A stretch of 14,106 bases of DNA, from NCBI GenBank assembly GCA_007135995.1, contig SLHU01000323.1:1-14106 (forward strand), written 5' to 3'. The stretch's first letter is position 1; each line of letters begins with the position of its first letter. Below are positions 1 through 7,288 of this stretch, in pieces. The translations under genes were made by a program, and so were the position numbers. This DNA comes from Clostridiales bacterium. GTDB lineage: Bacteria > Bacillota > Clostridia > Saccharofermentanales > UBA5734. The notes under the pieces are model-generated. The model had not been told where the DNA came from. It did no database searches and was given only the letters and a program-made list of their open reading frames with translations.

Positions 1-105
1 CTGATCAACTTCAACCGCACCAAGCTTCATCAGCGCTTCAATAACCGCTTCCTTGTTTTGTTTAAGACCAACAACAGTCAGTCGATGCATCTTAATGATC
101 GACAC
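1..105 (-). CDS. ntpI: V-type ATP synthase subunit I, N-terminal fragment
   Basis: This is the first 35 codons of the membrane stator subunit I (the a-subunit equivalent) of a V/A-type ATPase; the rest lies beyond the left edge. The visible N-terminus reads MSIIKMHRLTVVGLKQNKEA, which fits the characteristic start of the family (a short hydrophobic strand, a K-M pair, then L-T-x-V/I-G-L). I chose the GTG at 105-103 over the ATG at 90-88. The GTG restores the conserved M-S-I-I-K-M beginning, the codon just before it is a stop, and a GGAAAGG sequence lies about 13 nt upstream. With this start the gene overlaps the end of the upstream stalk-subunit gene by 14 nt; with the ATG it would follow its stop codon by one base. 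The identification rests on a short segment but the pattern and the neighbour agree. Confidence 0.8.
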   Translation of the reverse strand, partial: MSIIKMHRLTVVGLKQNKEAVIEALMKLGAVEVDQ

Positions 106-421
106 TTAAACTCACAATCCTTTCCGACACAGCCTGCACAGCTTCTTTAAAACGAGATGACACTTCATCACGCTGTTTTTGCTCTAGTCCGGCAGTTTCT
201 TTTTCTGTATCGGAAGCAATTTTCTCAGCTTCCTGCTCTGCCTTTGCATGGGCATGTGCCAATAGGGTGCCAGCCTTATGCCTTGCTTCATCAACAATCG
301 CTTTTGCTTCTTCTTGTGCTTGCTTCTGGCTTGTCTTCGCTTGCCTGTGCGCGTCATCAATAATCTGCGCTGACTTGTGTTCGGTCTGCCGAATCTCATC
401 TATAAAAGAACTATCAGCCAT
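92..421 (-). CDS. ntpF: V-type ATP synthase peripheral stalk subunit H/G
   Basis: A 109-residue, almost entirely charged protein (Lys, Glu, Gln and Ala rich) with no membrane segment, predicted to be one long coiled-coil helix from about residue 5 to 105. This matches subunit H (AhaH/NtpF/G-type) of V/A-ATPases, which forms the peripheral stalk with subunit E and holds the catalytic head against subunit I. The length fits the family. The ATG at 421 is preceded by GGAGG seven bases upstream. It is followed directly by the subunit I gene, the usual order at the head of bacterial ntp/aha operons, which supports both calls. Coiled-coil proteins have low sequence specificity, so the neighbour carries much of the weight. 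Confidence 0.82.
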   Translation of the reverse strand: MADSSFIDEIRQTEHKSAQIIDDAHRQAKTSQKQAQEEAKAIVDEARHKAGTLLAHAHAKAEQEAEKIASDTEKETAGLEQKQRDEVSSRFKEAVQAVSERIVSLSVDH

Positions 422-576
422 CTGGATGCCTCCGTTTCATGTTATTAAATTATTATGCTGTTTATTAAATAATCGCATGCACTTGCGCAGTATCCGCAGG
501 CAGCAATTCTATCAACCTGTACATTTTGCATTTTAAAACCACGTTTTGCAAAGTGCTGTCTTTGCTGCAATATGTA

Positions 577-585
577 ATTATAACA
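577..585 (-). promoter_or_regulatory. Candidate extended -10 promoter of the V-ATPase operon
   Basis: On the minus strand a perfect TATAAT (582-577) is preceded by TG and one spacer base (TGTTATAAT, 585-577), an extended -10 element. The best -35 at 17-nt spacing, TAGTCA, matches the consensus in only 4 of 6 positions, which an extended -10 can tolerate. Transcription would begin near 570 and leave a leader of about 150 nt before the stalk subunit gene. The 422-656 gap otherwise holds a small GCAAAG/CTTTGC hairpin (548-565) and nothing I can name. Confidence 0.5.
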
Positions 586-612
586 AAAGCCATGCAACAT
601 GACTATGAGTAA

Positions 613-656
613 ATCGTTCAGAAATGCGTGTATTTTGGCTAGTATTACTGAATGAT
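613..656 (-). terminator. Imperfect inverted repeat after the ABC permease, possible terminator
   Basis: Immediately after the permease stop codon (657-659) the minus strand carries ATCATTCAG and, 26 nt later, CTGAACGAT. These can pair over 8 of 9 positions. The loop is long and no run of T follows the second arm, so it is not a standard intrinsic terminator. It could mark transcript-end processing or be chance. Confidence 0.25.
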
Positions 657-1475
657 CTATATATCAAGCATGCTCATTTGCTTTGGTATCATCCATTTAA
701 GCAGCTTCCATATGGCTGCAGCAGCGAGCCAGGGCAGCGAGATCATAGCCAATGCGCTATACATAAGCGGAGGCTGAAGGATCAGCGACGTCATTAAAGC
801 GATTGCGGCAAAGACGATTGCTGCCATTATTCCGTACACTACATTCATATTTTGCTTGACCGCTTTTTGCTCATTATCCCAATGAAGCTTGGGCCAGATC
901 AGATCAAATATAATTCCTGTTATATTCGTTAAGGCTGCCGCCCCGGGCAGAACCAGCAACAATAAGAGACTCATCAAAAATCCTGGCTGGATCACTGCAA
1001 TAACAATCACGAACATAAGCGAAATTCCGCACATACTAAAGAGAAAACCGGTTGCCATCTTGGCAAGTATCTGCTGATGATAGGGGACAGGGATTATCTT
1101 CATGACATAAATTCTTTTTCCTTCACGCGACAAAGCACTTTGCGTGATGCCGTTTGTACCAGAAAGAAAGCATGCCACAGCAAAGGCGATCGCCAGAAAT
1201 ATTGCACCATCACTTGAGTTCAGACTGTAGTCGACTGAATCAAGAAACACTCTGTAATCACCAATATCACCGCTCGTTGTTAAAAAAGGAACCAGAAAAA
1301 AGACTGGCCAGAGAAAATTCATAAGCACATTATTCATGAAGAAAATGGGGGTGCGGATTAAAACAAGCGTGTCTTTCTTGATCAGCGCAGCAAATGCACT
1401 GCCTGACTTCGATTTCCTGCGCAAAACGTCTTCAGTAAGGATGATCTGTTTTGTCGATGAGGCAGAAAGTCCCAT
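657..1475 (-). CDS. ABC exporter permease, C-terminal half (separated by a frameshift)
   Basis: This 272-residue frame encodes the second half of an ABC-2-like permease. It begins with a soluble linker, then R-T-P-I-F-F-M-N-N-V-L-M-N-F-L-W-P at about residues 41-57, a typical membrane-entry motif of this permease family. About six hydrophobic segments follow (near 45-66, 92-112, 145-165, 170-192, 215-235, 240-262). The frame is open upstream of the ATG at 1475 and reads Y-F-K-G-V just before it, which continues the expected linker sequence. I therefore read this as the remainder of the gene at 2344-1382 and not an independent gene. The ATG has an AAAGGTG upstream at tight spacing, so separate translation cannot be excluded. 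The substrate is unknown. Confidence 0.72.
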   Translation of the reverse strand: MGLSASSTKQIILTEDVLRRKSKSGSAFAALIKKDTLVLIRTPIFFMNNVLMNFLWPVFFLVPFLTTSGDIGDYRVFLDSVDYSLNSSDGAIFLAIAFAVACFLSGTNGITQSALSREGKRIYVMKIIPVPYHQQILAKMATGFLFSMCGISLMFVIVIAVIQPGFLMSLLLLLVLPGAAALTNITGIIFDLIWPKLHWDNEQKAVKQNMNVVYGIMAAIVFAAIALMTSLILQPPLMYSALAMISLPWLAAAAIWKLLKWMIPKQMSMLDI

Positions 1476-2344
1476 GACACCTTTGAAATAAACACCTTTT
1501 GCGGTTGCCAGTGTGACAGTAAAGCAATCGCCGACAAGGCTGCCAGCAATAAGAGCGCAGACAGCGCACTCACGGCACTGTCTGCTGTAAGTGCAGCTGA
1601 CGCTGCAGAAACACCGGGAAAAACAACGGCTGTCAGGCCTGAGAGATCCTGCACACCACTTTGGAGCAGCAGGATGAGATCTTCTTGAGAGAAGGCAGAC
1701 ATTGACTGTGTCGCAATAATAAAAGCCAGCGCCAAACCCATTGCCAGCAATCCGGATATCATGCTAAACCGGTCTTTATTGCGCGCGAAAGGGGTGAAGC
1801 GCATGATCAGCATGACCATGACTGATGCGATGCACAAAGGTATGATTGGCAATAAGAGGACAACCACGGCAACGGAAAAGAAATAATACCATGCCTCGTT
1901 ACCAGTCAGACCGTAAACAAGAAGTGGCGGAACAATCAGCACAATCACAAACACATACTCATAAAGTGCTGTTATGATCAGCTTCGCGCTGATCATGTAG
2001 TCAGGTTTTAGCGGTAACGGCAATAATTTTTCTGTGTCACTGCTATGATAGAAAATTGATATGACATACACGATGCCAAACAGGAATATAAATACAACAG
2101 CCACACTGACATATAACCCGATCAAAATCTGATGCAGCCCAGCTGGTTCAAGAACCCTGCGCAGCGTCAAGGCACTGACACCGGTTAACACAGACATATA
2201 AACCGCTAGAAAACCCAGCAAAATAAAATTCCCGGCTTTGCTGAGCCACTTGTTTTTCTTTCTCGAATCACCATTTATGTTTGCCAGACCATTACCCTTA
2301 AGCATGACACAGGCAAGGCTTAAGGTTCGTTTTATGCCTCTCAT
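1382..2344 (-). CDS. ABC exporter permease, N-terminal half (frameshifted)
   Basis: This 320-residue frame starts at an ATG that overlaps the TGA of the ATPase gene as ATGA, so the two are translationally coupled. About six hydrophobic segments (near 38-58, 76-104, 128-150, 155-186, 200-225, 262-290) fit the first half of a long ABC-2-like permease paired with an EcsA/YthP-type ATPase. The last 35 or so residues are polar, unusual and unlike membrane protein. They begin where the -1 frame picks up a convincing continuation near position 1500. The frame then overlaps the downstream one by 94 nt. The simplest reading is one gene of about 570 codons (2344-657) carrying a 1-nt deletion, either real or a sequencing error. 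Confidence 0.72.
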   Translation of the reverse strand: MRGIKRTLSLACVMLKGNGLANINGDSRKKNKWLSKAGNFILLGFLAVYMSVLTGVSALTLRRVLEPAGLHQILIGLYVSVAVVFIFLFGIVYVISIFYHSSDTEKLLPLPLKPDYMISAKLIITALYEYVFVIVLIVPPLLVYGLTGNEAWYYFFSVAVVVLLLPIIPLCIASVMVMLIMRFTPFARNKDRFSMISGLLAMGLALAFIIATQSMSAFSQEDLILLLQSGVQDLSGLTAVVFPGVSAASAALTADSAVSALSALLLLAALSAIALLSHWQPQKVFISKVSWDFLPHRQNRSSLLKTFCAGNRSQAVHLLR

Positions 2345-3090
2345 GTCTGTTCACCAGCTCCTGGACGCATTTCCTCAACCAGCTGCAAAAACATATCTTC
2401 CAGGGATCGGGTTGATTGAAAGTGATGCCGCATATCATCCATTGTCCCGCAAAAAAGAATATGACCGTGGTCAATCACAGCGACGCGATCGCAAATGCGT
2501 TCAGCCACATCCAGAACATGCGTAGAAAAAAAGACAGTTTTACCGGAATCAGCATGCTCTCGCATCATCTCTTTCAGCTGATAGGATGAACGCGGATCTA
2601 ATCCTGTCATCGGTTCGTCCAGTATCCAGACATCAGGCGTATGCAGCAAAGCACCCATAATCATCAGTTTTTGCCTCATGCCATGCGAAAAACTCTGTAT
2701 GCGATTCGACAGTGACTCAGTCAGCTCGAATCGCCTGGCCATCTCAGCGATTTTAACTGATCTTACTTCAGTCGGCACATCATAAATATTACCCATAAAC
2801 TGGAGATATTCTATGGCCTTCAGCCTGGGGAAGATATCCGGATCATCAGGAACAAACCCAAAAGACTTTTTTGCTTCATAGGGACTTTGATTCATGCTGA
2901 TCTGGTTGATTAACACTTCACCTTCATCTGGTTCAAGAATTCCTGTAATCATTTTGATGGTTGTTGTTTTGCCTGCGCCATTAGGACCCAGAAAACCAAA
3001 TATCTCACCGTTCTCAACATGCAGATTAATTGCATCTACGGCTTTTATGTGTTTGCTGTAACTTTTGCTGATATTATTGAGCTCAATCAT
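2341..3090 (-). CDS. ABC exporter ATP-binding protein (EcsA/YthP-like)
   Basis: A 249-residue cytoplasmic ATPase that would power the permease encoded just downstream. Visible motifs in order: Walker A GPNGAGKTT (35-43), a Q-loop region FVPDDPDIF (79-87) in which Asp replaces the usual Gln, the signature SFSHGMRQK (133-141), Walker B WILDEP with catalytic Glu (155-160), and the H-loop STHVLD with His191. The S-H-G-M signature and the D-D-P-D-I-F element are typical of the EcsA/YthP-like exporter ATPases of Bacillota. The length is normal. GGGGGAG lies seven bases before the ATG. The stop overlaps the permease start as ATGA. It follows pheA by 47 nt but probably has its own promoter, and its product need have nothing to do with aromatic amino acids. 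Confidence 0.88.
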   Translation of the reverse strand: MIELNNISKSYSKHIKAVDAINLHVENGEIFGFLGPNGAGKTTTIKMITGILEPDEGEVLINQISMNQSPYEAKKSFGFVPDDPDIFPRLKAIEYLQFMGNIYDVPTEVRSVKIAEMARRFELTESLSNRIQSFSHGMRQKLMIMGALLHTPDVWILDEPMTGLDPRSSYQLKEMMREHADSGKTVFFSTHVLDVAERICDRVAVIDHGHILFCGTMDDMRHHFQSTRSLEDMFLQLVEEMRPGAGEQT

Positions 3091-3116
3091 ATGTATACTC
3101 CCCCTGCGGACATAAA

Positions 3117-3125
3117 ATTATATCA
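3117..3125 (-). promoter_or_regulatory. Candidate extended -10 promoter of the ABC exporter genes
   Basis: In the 47-nt gap between pheA and the ABC ATPase gene the minus strand reads TGATATAAT (3125-3117), a perfect extended -10. No good -35 lies at 16-18 nt. Transcription would start near 3110, about 20 nt before the ATG, which leaves a very short leader that still contains the GGGGGAG ribosome binding site. Confidence 0.45.
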
Positions 3126-3137
3126 TATGCAGGCAGA

Positions 3138-4358
3138 TTATCCTTCAGTTTCTCTGTACCAGCCAATAAAGCGAATATAGGGCATTTCCTGACTGAGATG
3201 ATAAAGCGTTGCAAGGGCGGCCTTTCGGTTTGACGCGGCAGCTTCAAAGTCGAGATAAAAAAGATAAGTCCACGGCAGCTGAGGATCCGGGCGAGACTGA
3301 ATTTTAGTCAGGTTCAAGTACCTGTCACTGAAAATTGCTAATGTGGACGCCAGTGCGCCGCTTTGGTGCGGCAGTTTCAGTATCAGGCTGATTCGGTCTG
3401 CGTCTTCTATGACCAGCGGCTTTTTGCCAATCGCGATAAATCGCGTCTGATTGTGACTGCTATTGCTGATCTGTGCATCAAGAACAGTCAGCTGATAGGC
3501 CTCTGCAGCTGTGTCAGAAGCAATCGCAGCCATACGGTGATCTTTTTTTTCAGCAACCAGCTGCGCCGCGAAAGCCGTATTAAGCGATTCTTTTATATGC
3601 CATTGATGTTTTTTGATATAGGATGAACACTGTGCAAGCGCCTGAGGATGGGAAACAACTGTTTCAATATCATTGATTTTCGTACCAGGAGAAACGGCCA
3701 AAACATGCCTGATCGGCAGCGATACAGATCGCCAGATATAAAGATCGTATTTCAGCAGCAGATCATATACGTCATCCACAGTACCGGCCGTCGTGTTTTC
3801 AAGCGGCAATACAGCCACGTCTGCTTCGTTATGCCAGACGACCCGGCAAGCGTCCTCAAAAGTCCTTGTCTGGTAAAAGGACTGGTCCGGAAAAAGCATC
3901 TGGCAGGCTTTCGCAGAATATGACCCCGCAGCACCTTGACACACTAGACGGGGATTTTCCGGCCAACTGTCGATGCCTGAATGGATCAGGCTGAGAATAT
4001 CAAATGTTTTCCCCTGATCCAGAAGCCATTCATACTGAACACCTCTCGACAGCCGCATCAGGCATTTAAGCAAATTAGCAGCACGCGTCTGGTGTTTTGG
4101 GTCCGTTTTGCTGACTGCCATGGCAACCAGATGATCTTCACGTGCCAGGTCAAAAACTGGTTTGCCGGATATCAGTTTATCCGCAGCCACACGCGCAGCG
4201 GTTTTCATCCGCTGATCGAAAAGCTGCAGGATCTGTGTGTCTATTTTTTCAATCTCACTTCGAAGCTTCAACAGCGCTTCATTATAATCAGATTCTTCTG
4301 ACATTGACCCCTGCTGCTCCTGGTTTGCTGATTGACCCTGTTTATCTTGCTTTGCCAT
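3138..4358 (-). CDS. pheA: P-protein: chorismate mutase / prephenate dehydratase with ACT domain
   Basis: This bifunctional enzyme makes phenylpyruvate from chorismate by way of prephenate. Residues about 24-112 are an AroQ-type chorismate mutase with the full active-site set in E. coli-like spacing: Arg33, Arg50, Lys61, Asp70, Arg73, Glu74 and probably Gln108. Residues 136-312 are prephenate dehydratase, with the catalytic Thr-Arg-Phe motif at 305-307. Residues 322-400 are an ACT domain with GAL (334-336) and QSRP (354-357) at the phenylalanine-binding positions, so feedback inhibition is likely. The first 23 residues are Gln-rich and hydrophilic. The ATG at 4304 (residue 19), which begins M-S-E-E-S-D, is an alternative start; neither site has a clear ribosome binding site. 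It is the last gene of the aromatic block, 63 nt after aroQ, and supplies the only chorismate mutase in the window. Confidence 0.95.
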   Translation of the reverse strand: MAKQDKQGQSANQEQQGSMSEESDYNEALLKLRSEIEKIDTQILQLFDQRMKTAARVAADKLISGKPVFDLAREDHLVAMAVSKTDPKHQTRAANLLKCLMRLSRGVQYEWLLDQGKTFDILSLIHSGIDSWPENPRLVCQGAAGSYSAKACQMLFPDQSFYQTRTFEDACRVVWHNEADVAVLPLENTTAGTVDDVYDLLLKYDLYIWRSVSLPIRHVLAVSPGTKINDIETVVSHPQALAQCSSYIKKHQWHIKESLNTAFAAQLVAEKKDHRMAAIASDTAAEAYQLTVLDAQISNSSHNQTRFIAIGKKPLVIEDADRISLILKLPHQSGALASTLAIFSDRYLNLTKIQSRPDPQLPWTYLFYLDFEAAASNRKAALATLYHLSQEMPYIRFIGWYRETEG

Positions 4359-4421
4359 ATTTACACCCGATTGCCATGCTGACTTTTCAGCGTTCTGTTC
4401 TATCTCGTTCTTTCATTGTGC

Positions 4422-4931
4422 TTATGCGTTATCTGCTTTTTCTGAGCATTCCGGCTCATCTGATCCTGCCGGATTTTCCAATCGACTTTTGCATATAAAT
4501 GCTGCTGCGAGCCGGTAGCTGTCAATGCCATGGCCTGCAATCTGACAGTCACACGCATCTTCAATGACTGATATCCGGCGAAAAGGCTCACGTTTCTTGA
4601 TATCAGAAATATGCACTTCGGCAACAGGAAACGGACAGAGCTCAAGCGCATCACGCAGCGCATAGCTGTAATGCGTAAAAGCGCCGGCATTGATCAGCAG
4701 CCCATCCACCTCGTCAAGTGATGCCTGGATACGGTCAATCAGCTCGCCTTCATGATTCGATTGAAAACAGTCAACCACAAACCCAAATTGCGCCGCTGTT
4801 TCCCGGGTCAGATCCTCAACATCTTTCAGTGTAAAACGACCGTACTGGTCCGGATCCCGCCTGCCAAGCATATTGAGATTCGGGCCATTCATCAGAAGAA
4901 TCCTGCCGGTTTCATTTTTGTTTTGCTGCAT
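4422..4931 (-). CDS. aroQ: 3-dehydroquinate dehydratase, type II
   Basis: Converts 3-dehydroquinate to 3-dehydroshikimate, step three of the shikimate pathway, by the type II mechanism (a dodecamer in known members). After ten hydrophilic residues come RILLMNGPNLNMLG (10-23), the lid with Arg25 and Tyr30, NAGAFTHYS (81-89), and VHISD with catalytic His107, followed by the K-R-E-P-F-R segment. The lid reads G-R-R-D-P where most members have G-T-R-E/Q-P, a mild variation that keeps the catalytic Arg. At 169 residues it is about 20 longer than usual, owing to an acidic C-terminal tail (roughly 152-169). The ATG has GGAG eight bases upstream. It lies 43 nt after aroC. Confidence 0.95.
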   Translation of the reverse strand: MQQNKNETGRILLMNGPNLNMLGRRDPDQYGRFTLKDVEDLTRETAAQFGFVVDCFQSNHEGELIDRIQASLDEVDGLLINAGAFTHYSYALRDALELCPFPVAEVHISDIKKREPFRRISVIEDACDCQIAGHGIDSYRLAAAFICKSRLENPAGSDEPECSEKADNA

Positions 4932-4974
4932 TGTATTATCTCCATTATCTACAGTAATCTGATGTTTTGATCAG

Positions 4975-6069
4975 TTAAATGAATGGCGAGGCGGTATCCA
5001 GCAGCAGGTCCAGGCTGAAAACAGCGGCAGCCGCTTCAACAACAGGAAGTGCACGGGGGGCAATACATGGATCATGCCGGCCTTCTATGATTAACGTATC
5101 ATTCTGACCTGTGCTCAGATTAATGGTATTCTGCTGTTTTCCTATTGATGAAGTTGGTTTGACGGCAGCCCTGAAAACCAGCGGCATACCTGTGCTGATG
5201 CCGCCTTGTATGCCCCCGCTGTTATTGGTTCTGAACCGGATTTTGCCATGATCAAACCAGGGCACATCATTGTGTTCAGACCCCTTCGAGCGCACGCCCG
5301 CGAAACCGCTGCCAAATTCTAGACCCTTAATGGCGGGAATACCAAAAATCAGACTGCTGATTCTAGATTCAAGCCCGTCAAACATAGGATCGCCCAGGCC
5401 GGCCGGCAAGCCCCATATCATCGTTTCAATAACGCCGCCGACGGAATCTTTGCTGTCTGCTGCCTTCAACACAGCATCCATCATGCGTTGTCCTGCTTCG
5501 TCATCAATGACAGGGAAAGGTTTTTCACCTAATTTGATATACTGGTCCAGGTCTGGCGTTACTGTATTAAAAGGTTGATCACTTATTCCCGCAACTTCCA
5601 GCAAATGTGCTGCTGTATAGATGCCCCTGCCTGCCAGAATCTGGCTGCAAAGCGCACCGGCAAATGTCATGGGTGCTGTCAGTCTGCCCGAGAAGTGCCC
5701 GCTGCCTCGCGGATCCTGATACCCAAGGTAACGAGCAGCGCCCGTCAGATCGGCATGTCCTGGCCGCGGCCTCATCCGCATCGCTTCGTAATCTGCTGAC
5801 CTTGTATCCGTATTGCGAATCAGGATCGTGAGCGGTGCGCCTGTTGTTCTGCCTTTATATACACCCGACAAAACCTCTGCCTCATCTTTTTCTTTCCTGG
5901 GTGTTGACCAGGGTGTATGCCCCGGTGCACGGCGCATCGTGTACTTCCTGAGATGCTCCCAGTCAATCAGATGCCCGGACGGCAGACCGTCAAGAACCAT
6001 GCCGATACCCGCTCCGTGAGACTCACCAAAGATACTGAATTTTAAACGATTACCCCAAATTGATCCCAT
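4975..6069 (-). CDS. aroC: Chorismate synthase
   Basis: Catalyses the last common step, 5-enolpyruvylshikimate 3-phosphate to chorismate, using reduced FMN. The 364-residue protein shows GNRLKFSIFGESHG with His18, RPRPGHADLTG with His105, the DPRGSGHFSGRLTAP segment (119-133), R-T-N-N-S-G-G-I-Q-G-G-I-S and R-H-D-P-C-I-A-P-R near the C-terminus, all family landmarks, at normal length. An upstream in-frame TTG at 6075 exists, but the ATG at 6069 is preceded by GGGAGGGG at six bases and gives the standard M-G-S-I-W-G-N start. The start lies inside the end of aroA, a 20-nt overlap, so the two are probably translationally coupled. Confidence 0.96.
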   Translation of the reverse strand: MGSIWGNRLKFSIFGESHGAGIGMVLDGLPSGHLIDWEHLRKYTMRRAPGHTPWSTPRKEKDEAEVLSGVYKGRTTGAPLTILIRNTDTRSADYEAMRMRPRPGHADLTGAARYLGYQDPRGSGHFSGRLTAPMTFAGALCSQILAGRGIYTAAHLLEVAGISDQPFNTVTPDLDQYIKLGEKPFPVIDDEAGQRMMDAVLKAADSKDSVGGVIETMIWGLPAGLGDPMFDGLESRISSLIFGIPAIKGLEFGSGFAGVRSKGSEHNDVPWFDHGKIRFRTNNSGGIQGGISTGMPLVFRAAVKPTSSIGKQQNTINLSTGQNDTLIIEGRHDPCIAPRALPVVEAAAAVFSLDLLLDTASPFI

Positions 6070-7288
6070 GAACAACCCCTCCCAGACTCTGCAAGTCTTG
6101 AAAAAACTCCGGATATGATTTATTGACAGCCTCTGCGTCAGTTATTTTTATCCCGTCTGTTGTTGCCAGCGCCGCGATTGACATCGCCATAACAATCCGA
6201 TGGTCGTGACAGCCGTCTGCCCGGCCGCCAGACAGCTGGACATGCCGCCGGCTCCGACTGCCGCCATAAATCAGGAGGCCGTCACTTGTTTGCTGAATAT
6301 CTGCTCCGATCGCGTAAAGCGCTTCATATGTGGCCAGAAGCCGGTCACTTTCTTTGAGCCTCAGCCGCTCCGCCTTGCAGATTTTCGTCTTAGCGGAAGT
6401 AACTGCCGCGGCAACGGCCAGAATGGGGACAAGATCGGGGATCTGAGAGGCGTCAATCTGATACGCTTCTGATCCATCCGATAAACGTTCTAAGATGTCG
6501 ATCATCAATCTGTCGCCTTGCAGTGTTTTCGGATTCATCCCTTCTATCTGGATGGAATGTCCCATGTAGCTGGCGGTGTACCAGAATGCAGCCTGTGAAT
6601 AGTCTGCTTCAACTTGATATGACACCGGCTGATAGCGCTGATTTCCCTCAACGACATACCCTTTGATCTGCTCGCCCGCATATACTGGCTGAGTCTGAAT
6701 GCCATACCGGCTCAAAGTCGCCCGGGTCATATCGACATAGGGGGCAGAAAGCAGTTCGGATGTCAGTTTGATTTCTGATGGTCCATCCAGCAGCGGCAAG
6801 GCCAAGAGCAGTCCGCTGAGATATTGCGAGCTGATATGTCCCGGAACCTCATAAGTGCCTGAAATAAGCTGTCCGTTTATCTCGAACGGCAAAAACATAG
6901 CTGCATCATCAGGGAAAACCAGACGCACTCCCTTGTTTTTAAAAATAGACCGGTATTCACCAAGAGGCCGCTCCGGCAATCTGCCGCGGCCAGTGAAAAT
7001 TGTTTTCTGACCAAGTGCTGCAGCCAGCGGAATCAGGAATCGCAGGGTTGATCCAGATTCTCCACAATCAAGAACCAGGGGGCAGTTTCTGTCATCGGCA
7101 GTCATCAGCTGCCGCAGACACCGCTCAGTCGCGTCGAGATCTGCGGACATACGCTTCGGAAGACCTGTTACCAGATGTCTTGAGTCTGACAGCCAGGAAG
7201 CAATCAGCGCCCGGTGCGCGTCACTTTTTGAAGGAGGTGGCTTTATACTGCCGCTTAATGTAGCAGGTGCTACATAAACTTCAGACAT
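6050..7288 (-). CDS. aroA: 3-phosphoshikimate 1-carboxyvinyltransferase (EPSP synthase)
   Basis: Transfers the enolpyruvyl group of phosphoenolpyruvate to shikimate 3-phosphate. Over 412 residues the landmarks are P-S-K-S-D-A-H-R (19-26), D-C-G-E-S-G-S-T-L-R-F (74-84) in the position of the class I G-N-A-G-T-A loop, R-P-L-G (107-110), S-S-Q-Y-L-S-G (153-159), catalytic Asp285 in Q-I-P-D, K-E-S-D-R (312-316) and D-H-R (362-364). The open frame extends about 44 codons upstream into aroB, but that part is unlike the family. The ATG at 7288 has GGGAGG nine bases before it and gives the normal start M-S-E-V-Y. It overlaps the end of aroB by 8 nt and the start of aroC by 20 nt. Confidence 0.96.
   Translation of the reverse strand: MSEVYVAPATLSGSIKPPPSKSDAHRALIASWLSDSRHLVTGLPKRMSADLDATERCLRQLMTADDRNCPLVLDCGESGSTLRFLIPLAAALGQKTIFTGRGRLPERPLGEYRSIFKNKGVRLVFPDDAAMFLPFEINGQLISGTYEVPGHISSQYLSGLLLALPLLDGPSEIKLTSELLSAPYVDMTRATLSRYGIQTQPVYAGEQIKGYVVEGNQRYQPVSYQVEADYSQAAFWYTASYMGHSIQIEGMNPKTLQGDRLMIDILERLSDGSEAYQIDASQIPDLVPILAVAAAVTSAKTKICKAERLRLKESDRLLATYEALYAIGADIQQTSDGLLIYGGSRSRRHVQLSGGRADGCHDHRIVMAMSIAALATTDGIKITDAEAVNKSYPEFFQDLQSLGGVVHGINLG

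Noticed and set aside
445..531. A 28-codon frame on the minus strand upstream of the V-ATPase genes with three Cys (C-G-Y-C-A-S-A-C).
   Set aside because: No ribosome binding site precedes its ATG, it lies in an AT-rich leader, and a frame of this length is expected by chance.
1480..1530. Programmed -1 ribosomal frameshifting in the permease gene.
   Set aside because: No canonical slippery heptamer is in the right frame in the transition zone and I saw no clear stimulatory hairpin; a deletion or sequencing error is more likely.
657..2344. The ABC exporter as part of the aromatic pathway, for example an aromatic compound exporter.
   Set aside because: Only proximity supports this; the gap holds its own extended -10 and EcsA/YthP-like exporters have no established link to aromatic amino acids.
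4142..4498. A 118-codon plus-strand frame across the pheA-aroQ junction.
   Set aside because: It is antisense to pheA and aroQ and shows no family resemblance or credible start signal.
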